This document shows, piece by piece, positions 44,901-56,200 of a stretch of 64,000 nt of DNA. Each line of letters opens with the position of its first letter. Within the stretch, counting starts at the first letter, position 1. Both the position numbers and the translations under genes were made by a program. Below the pieces are notes generated by a model. The model saw nothing but the letters and a program-made list of their open reading frames with translations, was not told the DNA's origin and made no database searches. The stretch is from NCBI GenBank assembly GCA_900088475.1, contig FLMG01002184.1:62001-126000 (forward strand), given 5' to 3'. Source of the DNA: Hyphochytrium catenoides. Its lineage: Eukaryota > Sar > Hyphochytriomycetes > Hyphochytriales > Hyphochytriaceae.

Positions 44901-46884
44901 GCTTCTAGTTCGATCGTTGAGGATGGACAGAACCATTCTCATGGCAAAGCAGTTCATAAGAAACACTCCACAAATGGGTCCGCGGTACGTGGAGCCTGTA
45001 ACTGATACAATTGAGAGCATCTATGCCGAAATGGTAGCATCCACACCAGTCATTTTCCTGCTCTCGGTAGGAGCCGACCCAACCGATAGTATTGAACAGC
45101 TTGCTAGAAAGCAGAAGCGACCATCTCCGGCGGTAGTGTCTCTTGGGGAGGGCCAGGAGCCCGTTGCCATAAAGGCCATTAACGCCGCAGCGGTGAATGG
45201 AACATGGGTACTTCTACAGAACTGCGAGTTAGGCATCGGCCTTATGTGCCAAATGGAAGAGCTGCTCCTAAAGCTTCAGGATACCATAGATCCTGGGTTC
45301 CGACTATTTATGACCGCGCTGCCAACCAATGAGTTCCCGTTAGGGCTGCTTCAAATGGCGACCAAGGTGACAAACGAGCCACCAGCAGGCCTTAAGGCAG
45401 GTTTGCTGCGTTCCTACACAGTTATGGTAGACCAAGACCGTCTGGAGCGTGTCGAGACGGTCCAATGGAAGCAACTGGTGTTCAATCTGTGCTTCCTGCA
45501 CTCTATTGTGCAGGAAAGGCGAAAGTTTGGTCCTTTGGGCTGGTCGATCCCTTACGAATACAATAGCGGTGACCTATCGGCCTGCATCCAATTCCTTGAG
45601 AAGCACCTTTACAATGGTTCCATTTCTTGGCCCACGCTGCAATACATGGTCGCCGAGGTGCAGTATGGGGGTAAGATCACGGACAGTCTGGACAGACGAC
45701 TCTTCAACCTTTACACTACTGCCTGGATGTCAGCCTTTGCGTGCCAGTCAGATTTCACATACAACCCGGCAAAGCCGCTCTTTCGTATCCCTGATGACTT
45801 CGTTTATAGAATACCGACATATGACTCCATTGACGACTATCGCAAATATCTTTCGGGATTCCCCGAGGTCGACTCCCCGGAGATCTTTGGACTGCATCCA
45901 AATGCTGATTTAACCTTTAGAGTGAAGGAGGTGAATTCGCTGATGGACACACTGTCCGAGACGCAGCCGAAAGGCGGTGGAGGTGCTGGTGGTGCTAGCA
46001 GAGAGGACATAGTCTTCGCCAAAGCGACTGAGTTGCTTGAAAGATTGCCTGCGGACTACATTGAAGATGAGTACAAGCAAAAGCTGCAGAAGCTTGGCGG
46101 TCTTACCATTCCGTTGAATATCTTCTTATATCAAGAAGTTGAACGCCTTCAAAGGGTTATTTCTAAGGTTAGACAGATGCTCACGCAGATGCAAATGGCC
46201 ATTCGGGGAGAAGTAGTAATGACGGAAGAGCTTCAAGGGGCTCTTAACGCAATCTACGATGCCAAAGTGCCACCTTCATGGATCTTGACTGTGGCGGGGG
46301 ACGAATTCTCTTGGATCTTGTCTACCTTAGGTCTTTGGTTCTCGTCGCTTCTGTCTAGAGACGAGCAAAACCGGAACTGGCTAAATAACGGCAGGCCCAA
46401 CAGCTTCTGGCTAACAGGCTTCTTCAACCCACAAGGTATGCTAACCGCAATGAAACAAGAAGTCACAAGGAAGCATAAGAATCAGAGCTGGGCCTTGGAC
46501 GATGTGGTGTACAGAACAGAAGTGACGAGCCACAGCCTGCCGGACTCGGTCCGTAGCCCACCCCAAGAAGGGATCTATGTCCATGGGCTGTTCCTGGACG
46601 GAGGCGCTTGGAGTAAACATGACAACCACCTCGTAGAGTCTGAACCGAAGAGGCTTTTCCAGCTTCTGCCTGTGCTCCACGTGACAGGATATTTGAAGTC
46701 GGAAGAGGCCAAGGCGAAGAGAGAGATGTTTGGCAGCCAAGGACCGTATGAATGCCCATGTTACAAGTATCCAAAGAGAACGGACCGATATATGATCTTT
46801 ATGGTTAATCTCGCATGTGGTCCTGACAAAAGCCCAAGCCACTGGGGTCTTAGAGGCGTGGCCTTGCTCTGCAACACGGACTAG
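32943..46884 (+). CDS. DNAH5: Axonemal outer-arm dynein heavy chain, gamma/DNAH5 type
   Basis: This is a motor heavy chain of the ciliary outer dynein arm. Exons are 32943-33134, 33226-33318, 33391-33685 and 33749-46884, all in phase, giving 4571 residues (human DNAH5 has about 4600). The N-terminal tail carries GPMTELEYWRKRMQRLTSI, the DHC N1 signature. Walker A loops are GPAGTGKTET near residue 1851 (AAA1, main ATPase), GPTGGGKSK near 2135 (AAA2), GGSGTAKTST near 2474 (AAA3) and GVGGSGKQSL near 2851 (AAA4). CFDEFNRI and [21 protein letters not shown] are typical AAA1 motifs. Two coiled coils around 3150-3450 form the stalk with the microtubule-binding tip, and the C-terminus ends PYECPCYKYPKRTDRY...LRGVALLCNTD. 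TNCTDQQKY, VLRTAGKTKRDN and LRDMNLSKLVAQDVPLF favour the gamma/DNAH5/8 class over alpha, beta or inner-arm chains. The last exon is 13.1 kb. Confidence 0.95.
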
Positions 46885-47206
46885 TTTTCTTTTACATTTA
46901 GCTGTAGGAATAGTGGGTGTGAAGCGATAACAATAATGAGTCTCGTTGAACTAAAGAGTGCGCCTGTCACGTCATTCTCTCATTCACCTTCCCAAGACAT
47001 AGTCTAAGGTGGCCATTACCTAGCAATTGGCCCTTGACCCTAATGCTTAGGGCTAGCTAGACGCTGGAAGAAGTGAAACGACTAGATTCACGGGTCATTG
47101 TGGCAAAACTAGGTTACTTCGGCAAGTCCTCTAAGGAGGCCCCTTGGTGGTCCTAACCCAAATATACCTAGGATGGTCTTCATTGCACAGAGGACGCCAC
47201 CGACGC
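46885..47206. other. 3' flank of the dynein gene
   Basis: About 320 bases after the dynein stop hold no recognisable gene. The dynein polyadenylation site is presumably here; no clear AATAAA is seen. Confidence 0.3.
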
Positions 47207-47762
47207 TTAGAACACTCCTGCATGGACGCCGAAGTTTGAGGCAAGCTTCTTATTCTCCTCAGTCGGGGCAATAAGCAGGCCGAGGGGCGAGGACTCAATA
47301 GAACTTCCTAGGGAAACCTGGTAGGTTCTAGCTCCCGCGAGAAGATAGAGAATGTCATAGAGGGTCAGTGAAGGACATGGAGGATGAGGTCTGGCAGGGC
47401 AATTCACAAGCAATTCTGTCGCAGCTCCAAGATGTGCAAGAACCTTACAGTGTCCCTTCAATGGTTAACTCTACGGAAGGTTGGCTTTGCTGATGCTAGA
47501 AGATCAGTCTCTAACAAACCGTATGAGTTGTAATTGAACTCGTTGACGTTGGCGCTTGTGCTGTCCTTTAACCGTAAGAAAGGTCTCTAACGTCTGAAAC
47601 AAGCCAGCCGCGAATAGAATCATGTCGTCGAAGTCTTCTGGACGGAGTAAGTTTCTCTCGCTCCAAAGCATAAAAGTGTGTCCACCCTTGTACTCTATGT
47701 TCATAATTTACTGCTAGACGCAACTTCACGATCTCATTCAGAAGCTCTCTGTAACTTTCCAA
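47207..47762 (-). CDS. Candidate gene or gene fragment, unrecognised
   Basis: Three overlapping minus-strand open pieces look protein-like. 47762-47568 encodes ESYRELLNEIVKLRLAVNYE. 47704-47504 encodes PEDFDDMILFAAGLFQTLET and then VKGQHKRQRQRVQLQLIRF. 47461-47207 encodes LAHLGAATELLVNCP and then LTLYDILYLLAGARTYQVSL, ending NKKLASNFGVHAGVF. They could be exons of one host gene truncated on its 5' side where the copia remnant begins, but no splice set joins all three in phase convincingly. No family is recognised, and they may be fortuitous. Confidence 0.3.
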
Positions 47763-47774
47763 AGTCGGATTTTA

Positions 47775-48720
47775 AGAGAAGCCTCGTACATTTTGGGACC
47801 CCAAGCCCTTCGTGACACAAAGAAGAGAACTCTCTTTGTCCTTAACGAGACTACGTACACGAGTTGCTAGAAAGATTTATAACGATGAAGGACTGCAATC
47901 CAATGAAAAGAAAGATGGAACCACGACAACAGCTGTCTAAACAGATAATGAGGAGGATCTTGGCAGAGGTTTTATCGCAGGGCAGAAGAAGGTCTTATTT
48001 CACGCAGTCACCGGTACAAGACCAGATATGGCGCATGCAGTGGGAGTGCTCAGCCGTCACCTCACTAATCTTAGCAAGACTCATTGGAAAACGGTCAAGC
48101 GTGTATTAAAGTACCTCAAAAGCACTGCTTGCCTTAGTATCTGTATCGGGGCATTGGACTTTGACGGACTAGGGCTCCTTGGACTAGGGCTCCTTGCTTA
48201 TGCTGACGCTGATTAGGGCAACAGCTCTGGTGACCAGCCCTCCAACTCTGTTTATATCCTCAAGCTCTGTGGCGGACCCATCTCCTGGGAAAGCAAGAGA
48301 AAACCAACTGGGGCTCTATCAAACTGGCTCTAGCAACTACTTCTCAAGAAGACGGGCTCTATCAAATACTAAAGCAGATGGGACAAGACCCTATTTGGGT
48401 TCGTCAGCTGCTTGCCAATCTGGTTCTGAACAGCGCTCTTCCATTACATTTTCCACTACGTTGATGCAAGACAATCGTGGAGCCATCGCGTACTTACTCA
48501 GACCACATTCTGGTCTTCGGCAGTAGAGAAGAGTACGTCGACGAAGCAGAAAGACATGGCGACAGCCAATGTCCTGCGCCTTGGGCTTCTCGGCAGTGAA
48601 ACGGGGTCGCAGAGAAAAGCCGTCGGTTGAGGCCCTGGACGAGGCTCAACTATACCATGGTCCGGAGACGTATCAGCAACAGCGCACCTCTACGAACTGG
48701 ACAGGCGGTCCTTCCAAGCT
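47775..48720 (+). mobile_element. Degenerate Ty1/copia retrotransposon remnant (RT end and RNase H)
   Basis: Translated pieces in shifting frames line up in order with the C-terminal part of a copia polyprotein. LRDTKKRTLFVLNETTY (about 47803) and YVHELLERFITMKDCNPMK (about 47850) match the end of the reverse transcriptase domain. HAVTGTRPDMAHAVGVLSRH followed by LSKTHWKTVKRVLKYLKST (about 48003-48125) is the conserved stretch leading into RNase H. YADAD, GNSSGD and GGPISWESKRKPTGALS (about 48198-48315) are RNase H motifs, and WVRQLLANLVLNSA (about 48397) and DNRGAI (about 48471) follow. There are several frameshifts and stops, and internal duplications. No long terminal repeats, protease, integrase or gag could be seen, so this is a truncated, dead copy. 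Confidence 0.85.
48166..48195. repeat. 15-bp perfect tandem duplication inside the copia remnant
   Basis: GGACTAGGGCTCCTT occurs twice head to tail (48166-48180 and 48181-48195), just before the YADAD motif of the RNase H region. It adds five codons without changing frame. Confidence 0.9.
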
Positions 48721-48784
48721 TAAAAAGCTGCGAGCTTATGATCTGGCAACTGCCGAGTTTCTACTATCTTGTCATCTGTCTTAG

Positions 48785-49816
48785 GGACATCAAGACAGGC
48801 AAGTGGTGACGGGAGGGGGTGGACTCTCTAATGGGGCGGTGTATGTAACCTCACTAAAGGCCTCACGACCCATACAGTCATAAATGGAGATAAAAGAAGC
48901 GATAGAGTGACCCATCGTAGCTGCAAACCTTTCTAATCACTACCGTAATGCCTCTCCCCGAGTGCCCTGGCTTTCCCATCACTATTTGAGAGGTAGTGCC
49001 AACAATAGCCAGGAGAGGTCAAGGGAGCAAACTCTGACAACATTTGTTTTCATGAGTAGGACGAAAGACAACATCAAGCTTTATTGGTGCTCAACAGAGA
49101 CAAGTTGGACGCAATGCTGCTGCAGCTGCGGCAAATGGTAGTTCTTCAGTCAATAAAGCAGTCATGACTCAGCCATCCTCTGGTTATTATGTTGGGAGTG
49201 GTCAACAAGGACAAGAGTGTCTTGGGTCGAGCCCCAGCCCAGCAGCAGCAGCAGAGCTGAGCTCGGCAGTCGTTGATGCAAAGGACATACTAACGGCGCT
49301 GCCGGTAACCGTTGCACAGTAGTACTGTACATGTGCCGCGTGCTGTACTGTGCACATCGTACAACACAGATTGTATGCTGCTTCATGATGAGGACAAACG
49401 GGAAGAAAGATCGGGAGAAGGATCTTCTAGTTGAAGTGCGAATCAACGAAGGAAGTGTGTCTTTTGTTGACACCAGACCTTCAGTTTCCTTAGGTGGGAG
49501 GTAGGTTTGAGTCAGAAGAACAAAGCAAGCAGAAAGGAGGCGCCGTCCTGTGTCACCCATGCTTCTGATCGCTTCTTCTATCCGCGTCGATTGCATACAG
49601 GTTCGCGGACGGTAAAGCTACCTACGAGCCACCACCGGGACGTCGTTGAGTCAACTCCTTTGGACCTCTACGGAAAAGCAGTTGCTCTTCCCGCTCCTGC
49701 AGCATTCAGCCTTGCCAATAGCTTATTCTGCTACAGAGAACACTAGATTACCAGGTTATATACGGGACGAAGATATCGGGTATCGGCTGTGCAAAGCTGC
49801 TCCATTTGCCCTCGCC
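48785..49816. other. Intergenic region with small repeats
   Basis: About 1 kb separates the copia remnant from the OSCA gene. It has a short CAG run (about 49234-49248) and a GTACTGTA/ACAGTA cluster at 49315-49365. A minus-strand open frame (49162-49596) has low-complexity composition and no family features. The OSCA promoter must lie here. The plus frame of the first OSCA exon is open upstream to about 49646 but has no ATG before 49817. Confidence 0.4.
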
Positions 49817-52800
49817 ATGAAAGAGCTTCCAGTTTCCGAGGTTCGGAGGGACGGCCATAGCACTTGGAGTAACACCATCTCCTTGCGTCCAGTACTTGCA
49901 ACTTCGGACTCCTCGACAATCTTAACCCTGGAGGCGTTTGTGCCATGCCTCTTAATTGCTCTTATCGTATTCGAAGTTCGCAGGCATGCTCAATCACCGC
50001 TCTTAGGTGATAGGGTTGAAAGGTCGGATGAACTTGCTTCTTTATCCAAAATCATATGATTCTGTTCTAATCACCAGGGCAATCCGCAGAAGTGCACCTC
50101 GTGGACTTAGACGCAGACCCTGGCTTGGCTGGATTACGAATGTCTTGAGAGTCACGGACAATGAGTTCATGGATAGCGCTGGCCCAGATGCTTTGGTATT
50201 TATCAGGTTCCAGCATCTATTCCTGAAGCTATCAATCTATGGATGCATTGCGGGTCTTCCGCTAGGGCTAGGTTACCTCTTGAGTGATCACAATATTAGT
50301 GCGGTAAGCACGGTCTCGTATGACATTCTCCCTGGGTATGTTTGAGTGCTAACATAGACAGAGCACAGGCGGACTCCGTCAGCATCTTGGACTTAACCTC
50401 AATAGCCAATATTCCCCGGAGAGAGAATAGTGCTCTATGGTTGCCAGGCGTGGCCATGTGGGTCTTCACTTACTTTGTAGTACGGGCTCTAGAACAGGTG
50501 TGAGATACCAGCCTTGTTGCTCATTTGTAAACAAAGTTGCTGACAAAAAGATATGTACCATCCAGGAGTATCGAAGAGTAAGTTTGCGAACCTCTGGAAC
50601 GTTTCTAAACACTCACCTGCGCCGCTATGGTCTGGTAGTTTGCGAGGTTGAGACATCGATGGCTCCAGAGCCTGAGGCCCGAGAACTACACGGTGAGTGA
50701 TTCATCAACAGGCTGGCGTTTGCAAGCTTATGCATCTCTTGGGCAGGTCGTAGTTCGCGCAATCCCAGTTCCTTTGCGATCCAAATCCTCCCTGGCTGAG
50801 TATTGTCGAAGACTATTTCCGGAAGGTTTCTACAGGTCCGCATAACAAGACGCTAGTACCTTGGCACGTTCCTAACACTATCTCGCCCAGTGTCTCGGTG
50901 ATTAGAGAGGTTGAAGGGCTTGAAGAGCTCTTAACTGCACGAGAGGATTCTGTGAAGAAGCTTGAACGGGAATTGCGAAGGTTTGGCAAGTGTACTATAT
51001 CGTTAAGTCTTTCGCGGTTAAAACTCACCATCGAAGACAGGCCACACGGGACCGGAACCTGGAGGATCTGTAAGAGGGACAGGGTAATGGACCATGAGGT
51101 CTTTACCTGGCTAGATGCTGCCGCAGCTAATGGGCATGTGTAGGATATGTCTTTTCACTACCAAGAAACACTTCAGGATCTGGATCGTAAAGTACACGAG
51201 ATTGTCGAAAGACACAAAGCTCAAAGCGCTACCATTGAGAAGGCTATTGCACGACGGCTAGCTTCAGCAGAGTCTGAGAGGCCGATGAAAGAGATTTTAG
51301 ATAGCACTCCTGATGATGTTGATAGACAAGATGTTGGCTACGACCCCATCTTCAGCCTGAGTGATGCTCTTGAACAGCCACCCAAGCCCACTCTTGCGTC
51401 TGACCTATTCAACCTCCTGGGCACGAGCAATATAACTGCGGGTCAGTATATGTAGCTCTCTGTATGCACATGACGATTGCACTCAGCTTTCTCGAAAGCC
51501 TTCATCTCGTTTAAGAAGCTCCAAGATCTTGCGGTCATGCGGCAGTGTGTGCAATCACGCTTTCCCAGTGTATTTTTGGTCACTGAGGCTCCAGGCCCAG
51601 GCGACATTATCTGGAAAAACCTTTTGACCCCACCTGTACGAAGCAGGATTCGAAAATTACTGGCCTTCGCCTTGCTCCTAGTCCTGTAAGTACTCAGATA
51701 TACGAGTCTTCCTGGTAGACTCTAACCACGTTCATCAGGCTCCTGTTTTGGTCGATCCCCACGACGTTCATTGTCTCCTTCAGTAGGTCCAGGTCTCCCT
51801 AGATCTACCATTTCTCCGGGGCCTTACTGATCCCTTTTCAGCTTCCCCAGAAGCCCTACGGAAAGGATTGCCAGGGGTTGAACAGCTAATGGAGGATTAT
51901 CCGGTCTTCCGTCGTCTAGCACGAAGCCTTTCTCCGCTGGCTTTGCTTCTTTTCACAAGCTTGCTCCCTCCCTTATGCCTATGTGAGCCGAGACTCTGAT
52001 ATATCCCTGATACAATACACGATACTTACTGCGCCCTCGTAGTTCTTTCCAGGCATGAGAAACTTCTGTCGGAAAGTTGGATTCGCATCTCATGCTTTCA
52101 AAAGTTGTACGTCTTCCAGATGACTCAGATACTTCTGATCAAAACCGTGTCCGCTACCGTCTTCAGCACCGTTCTGTCAATCGTAGATCATCCTGCAGAT
52201 CTTGTAGCCATTTTGGCCGATAGTCTACCGAAGGTAGGATGGACATGATGTCCACATTATGGCATCTTTAACCTCGTTCGTGTTGCTGCAGCAAGCGTAC
52301 TTCTACCTCAACTTCGTTATCATCAAAACTTTTCTTGGCTTACCTGCTGAGCTACTCAAGGTACCTGGATGGGCACTCTTCACACTCTCCAGGGCCATTG
52401 GTAGGGAGAACAGGACTGCAGATGGATTACCAGCCTATCAGCGGCCCGGGAACGTCAAGTACGAGCAACATTATAACGAGTAAGTTGCGCAATGGATCCA
52501 CTATAAGCATGCTCAATTATGGCTAATACCCTCCGCAGCCAGTTGGTTGTCCTGACGATGCTGATGGTCTACGCTGTGCTTTCCCCTCTTATAGTTCCTC
52601 TGATAGCTCTATACTTCGGATTCTCTGCAATCCTATGGCGATATCAGGCTCTTCATGTGTACACCGCGAAGTATGAGAGTGGTGGTAAAATGTTCCCTTA
52701 TGTAAGGCTTTTCACTTGCATCAAACGAGGCTGCTTATTAGCTGACGCCGCAATGTCACAGGTCTTCAGAAGGATAGTTTGGGGTCTAATAATTGGTCAG

Positions 52801-53157
52801 ATTACCCTCTTTGGGGTGTTGGCCCTACACCACGCTTTTCTAGCGTCGCTCTTTGTGCTGCCTCTACCACTGGTGACCTGGGCCGTGACAGGGGCCTTAG
52901 ACTCAAACTACTCTAGAACAGCTGGAAATCTGCCCTTACATCTTGCCATTGCAGCTGACACAGAGAGGGAGATGAAAGGTAAGACTGTACAAAAACAAAA
53001 ATTTTGACCGATCGCTTGAAGATGGGTAAATGACGATGGTTTTACAGGGCTGAGCTTTGATTTTCTAAGCGACGCCTACATTCACCCGGCATTCCGAGGG
53101 ACAGAAAATGTGGAGACAAGGCTTACAAGTAGCAGTGACAACTCGAAGGTGTTATAG
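49817..53157 (+). CDS. CSC1: OSCA/TMEM63/CSC1-like osmosensitive cation channel
   Basis: This is a mechanosensitive or osmosensitive cation channel of the DUF221/anoctamin-fold superfamily, in plasma or internal membranes. About 14 exons are recognisable. ATG 49817 opens the first, which contains helix TLEAFVPCLLIALIVFEV. Then come DSAGPDALVFIRFQHLFLKL (family GLDA..FLR motif); ENSALWLPGVAMWVFTYFVV and EYRRVSLRTSGTF; AIPVPLRSKSSLAEYCRRLF; a coiled coil ELLTAREDSVKKLERELRRF; the hallmark RFPSVFLVTEAPGPGDIIWK followed by NLLTPP; LLFWSIPTTFIVSFS; KLYVFQMTQILLIKTVSATV; QAYFYLNFVIIKTFLGLPAE; LSPLIVPLIALYFGFSAILW; YTAKYESGGKMFPY; and a last exon ending TAG 53155-53157 after SDAYIHPAFRGTE. Family motif order is complete. 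A 60-base intron (about 51084-51143) removes an in-frame stop. The splice between the first two exons is uncertain. Confidence 0.9.
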
Positions 53158-53257
53158 CGAGACTCACTCCTCCTGTTCTTATGCTAATGAGTTTAATACA
53201 TATCTTTTAGCCTACCAGCTTCAGTAGCTGTCGAATTTAACAGCTAATTCTGCCTGC

Positions 53258-56200
53258 CTAGAAAGTTACTCCCCCATGATCATCCATCTCCCCGGTCTGA
53301 CGGGAAGGGCTGTGCAATCTGCTATTGACTAGACTCTCGACCATACTGCTGAGATCATTAGCAAACGCTCTACCCGCTTCAATAGGTGCTGTTGCCTCAG
53401 TTGGAGTTGTCCCACCACCATCAGCTGTAGGAGTCAACGGTTGTCCCGGCGAGGCTAATGCAGAAACACCTGATCCTTCAATGATGCCATTAGGCCCTGC
53501 GCCTAGCCAACCTCCACCGCTTTGCGCCGCACGCTGAGCTTGCGTGGTATTGTCAGCATCAATGGCTTGGCAGTGCTTAATAGCGTATAGGAGCCTGTCC
53601 GTCATCACGTTCAACGAGGTATACATTGGAAGATCAATAGAGAAGAAGCATGTGTGTGCCACAGGCAAATAGGCATCCGGATTCGGGGCACTCTTTGGCA
53701 TCCCACTTATTTTGAAGTCCTGTGTGAAGTCCGAGGCATGTGCTGGAAGGCGCGAACGTCCCCAAACAAAGCGGAGGAAGAGGGATTTCTGCTCATCAGT
53801 AAATCTTTCCAATGCTTGCCAAAAGAGCTGGATGTGCGCATCAGTAGCTTGGCAGCCCTCACCATAAACTGTTCGACGCTTAAGCAGCTCAATGTCTACA
53901 GTTGGACGGCCACAAACCATCATCCTCAGCTCATCATGCTCAAACATTGAGAGGAGAGGGAAAGGCACTATGGTAGCTAAGCCTCTGGCAATTGCCTCAC
54001 AGGATGCCCGAAACTCTGTCATGCGAAATGCCCGGAGAAGGATGGCATAGTCGTCTTTGTTTTGCCATGTTACCCTCATCTCAGCCCCTCCTGGGAAAAG
54101 TTCCACTTCCTGCCCAGTGGCCGAGATCGCTGTGAACATGGTGTCAATAGCATCTAGGAAGTTCTCTTCTGTCATACCGCTATCTTCCAGTGATCCGATT
54201 GTGTTAACCAGCTTAAAGGAACCCTCATCGATCTCTTCGATATCGTCCTCCAGTAAAACGTCCCCTACTAATGGCTTCCATACCATGGCGGGTAGATTGA
54301 GGTCTAAAGGGGTCTTGCTCCTTATAGCCATTCCCATGAGCTTGCCAACGAACTCCAACATGGAAATAATGGCAGGGTCCCCGGCTGCAGCCGGGTTAGG
54401 AACGAAAGCACCTTGGTTTCTGCCCAAACCCTGGCGGGTGTTGGGGGTTTCAATAAAGATAGGTAAAAGTTTAGATTGCAGTTCGGTTGAAAGTTCTGCC
54501 ATCGTCTCGCGGAAGAGCCCTCCAAAGTCATCGCCATATTCTCCTAAGAACTGGCACTTGAAGGATCGATCAGATCCGCGCAGAAGGGAAGGCTGCAAGT
54601 GGTGTAATTGGTTGAAACACTGGGAAAAGATGGTACTACCATACATGTCGCCCTGCGATATAGTATCTCGAGTCTCGCTTTCGCGTAGATTGTGTGCACG
54701 ATGTCGATCAATTTCGACCTCAGGTCGAGAGGAAGCTGGGGCTTCTCTGTCCTTTAATATGGTCTCCCACCACGATACCTTCACATCGTGAAATATTAAC
54801 GTTTTCAACCTCTTAATTCCGGACCCCAACAAACTCCATCGGTCCCCGACTGTAAAGTCGACCATCGGAAGCACCTGCTGCAGACGCCTGTTGAAGTTAC
54901 GTATTACTACAAAACGGGCACCGATCTCCTCCAAAGAGAATTTTGCCAGCGCCGAATAATTGCTGACTAATGTTGTCAGACTGGCAACTAACTCCTCTGG
55001 CGACAACCGCAAGGGATCGAGATCTACGGCTCCGGGTAACCGGTTCGCGCACATGCCATTCACCAAAGCAACGATGGCCTGATCTTGCTCTATGGTGAAT
55101 TGTGCTTGAAGGCGTTGCATCGCCTCCAAAGAACTGCGATGGCTGGATGCGAGTATACGCCTCGCGGTATGGGAGAATTCAGGAATGACACTAAACGCGA
55201 TACCCCACTTGTTGGTCAAGAGCAAATCTTGAGAGTTCTTTTGATTACCTTCGGCGGCGGCCTGGTCCCGGGAAACTCGCATCTGCGTACGAGCTTTGGC
55301 CACCTCCATTCGTCTAGAGAGTTCTTCTCGTTCTTCGGCCACCATAGTCTCAATCATATCTGCGTTGGTCAAGATAAACTCCACAGCCCGGGTGGGATCG
55401 TCATCGCTATTACGAAGTGCAAAGATGCAGCTGTCGAGACTAAAGCCCAGAGCTGATAACTCCATTGCTAAGGTCTTACGATGAGGCGGAATCTCGAGTT
55501 CTGCCAAGAGCTCAGTGTCGCCGAGGCTTTCAGAGTCGTTAAGACTGATGCTCTCACTGCTTGAACCCGACGCCGTTGAGCCATCCTCCACCCGATGACC
55601 AGACACTAATTCTATACAGTCCTTTTGATTGTAGAGTGCGAAACCCGGGTAGAGTGCACCTTCCAGCTTAGGGCCGACACCACCTGGACCGAAAGCAACG
55701 CCGAAGTCCTTCCCGTTTAAGGCAAACGAAAGAGTACCCTGGACTAAGTCCAGAGTCATTCGGACCAGATCTCCACTTTTAAACTTCTCTCCATATGCCC
55801 CACGATGTTTTGTTCCATTGTGCCAAAGTGCTTTGTTCCCGATCCAGCCCCATCCTTTACTGTCCTTGCCCAGATATGAATCGAGACGAATGTCTTTCCG
55901 TCCTACTCCAACGAAGATGTTGGCGCTGGAGGTAACGGAGACTATTCTTATCTCCCAAACGTGGATGCCTGTTTCGAACCGGGCCATCCCAAGGCAGGCT
56001 TGCCATCCCTTATCCCTTGTAAGGCCTGCTCTCATATCTCCTGCTTCTAATCTCACAAAGGGCCCTTTGCGGCCCCTATCAAACCGGCACTGGAAGTGGT
56101 TTGGAGATGGGAACCTCCATGTAAAGGAGTTACCTGGGACTGTAACTTCCTGACCACCACAAAGTCCAGTGAAAGCTCTCAATTCTGAGCCTACGGATCT

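Noticed and set aside
47775-48720. An intact, active retrotransposon
   Set aside because: Multiple frameshifts and stops, and no LTRs, gag, protease or integrase could be seen.
49162-49596. 144-residue minus-strand frame upstream of OSCA
   Set aside because: Low-complexity Leu/Ser/Thr composition spanning a repeat-rich intergenic region, with no family features.
54057-54791. 244-residue plus-strand frame opposite the HECT domain
   Set aside because: The sense strand encodes a clear HECT domain, so the plus-strand frame is a shadow.
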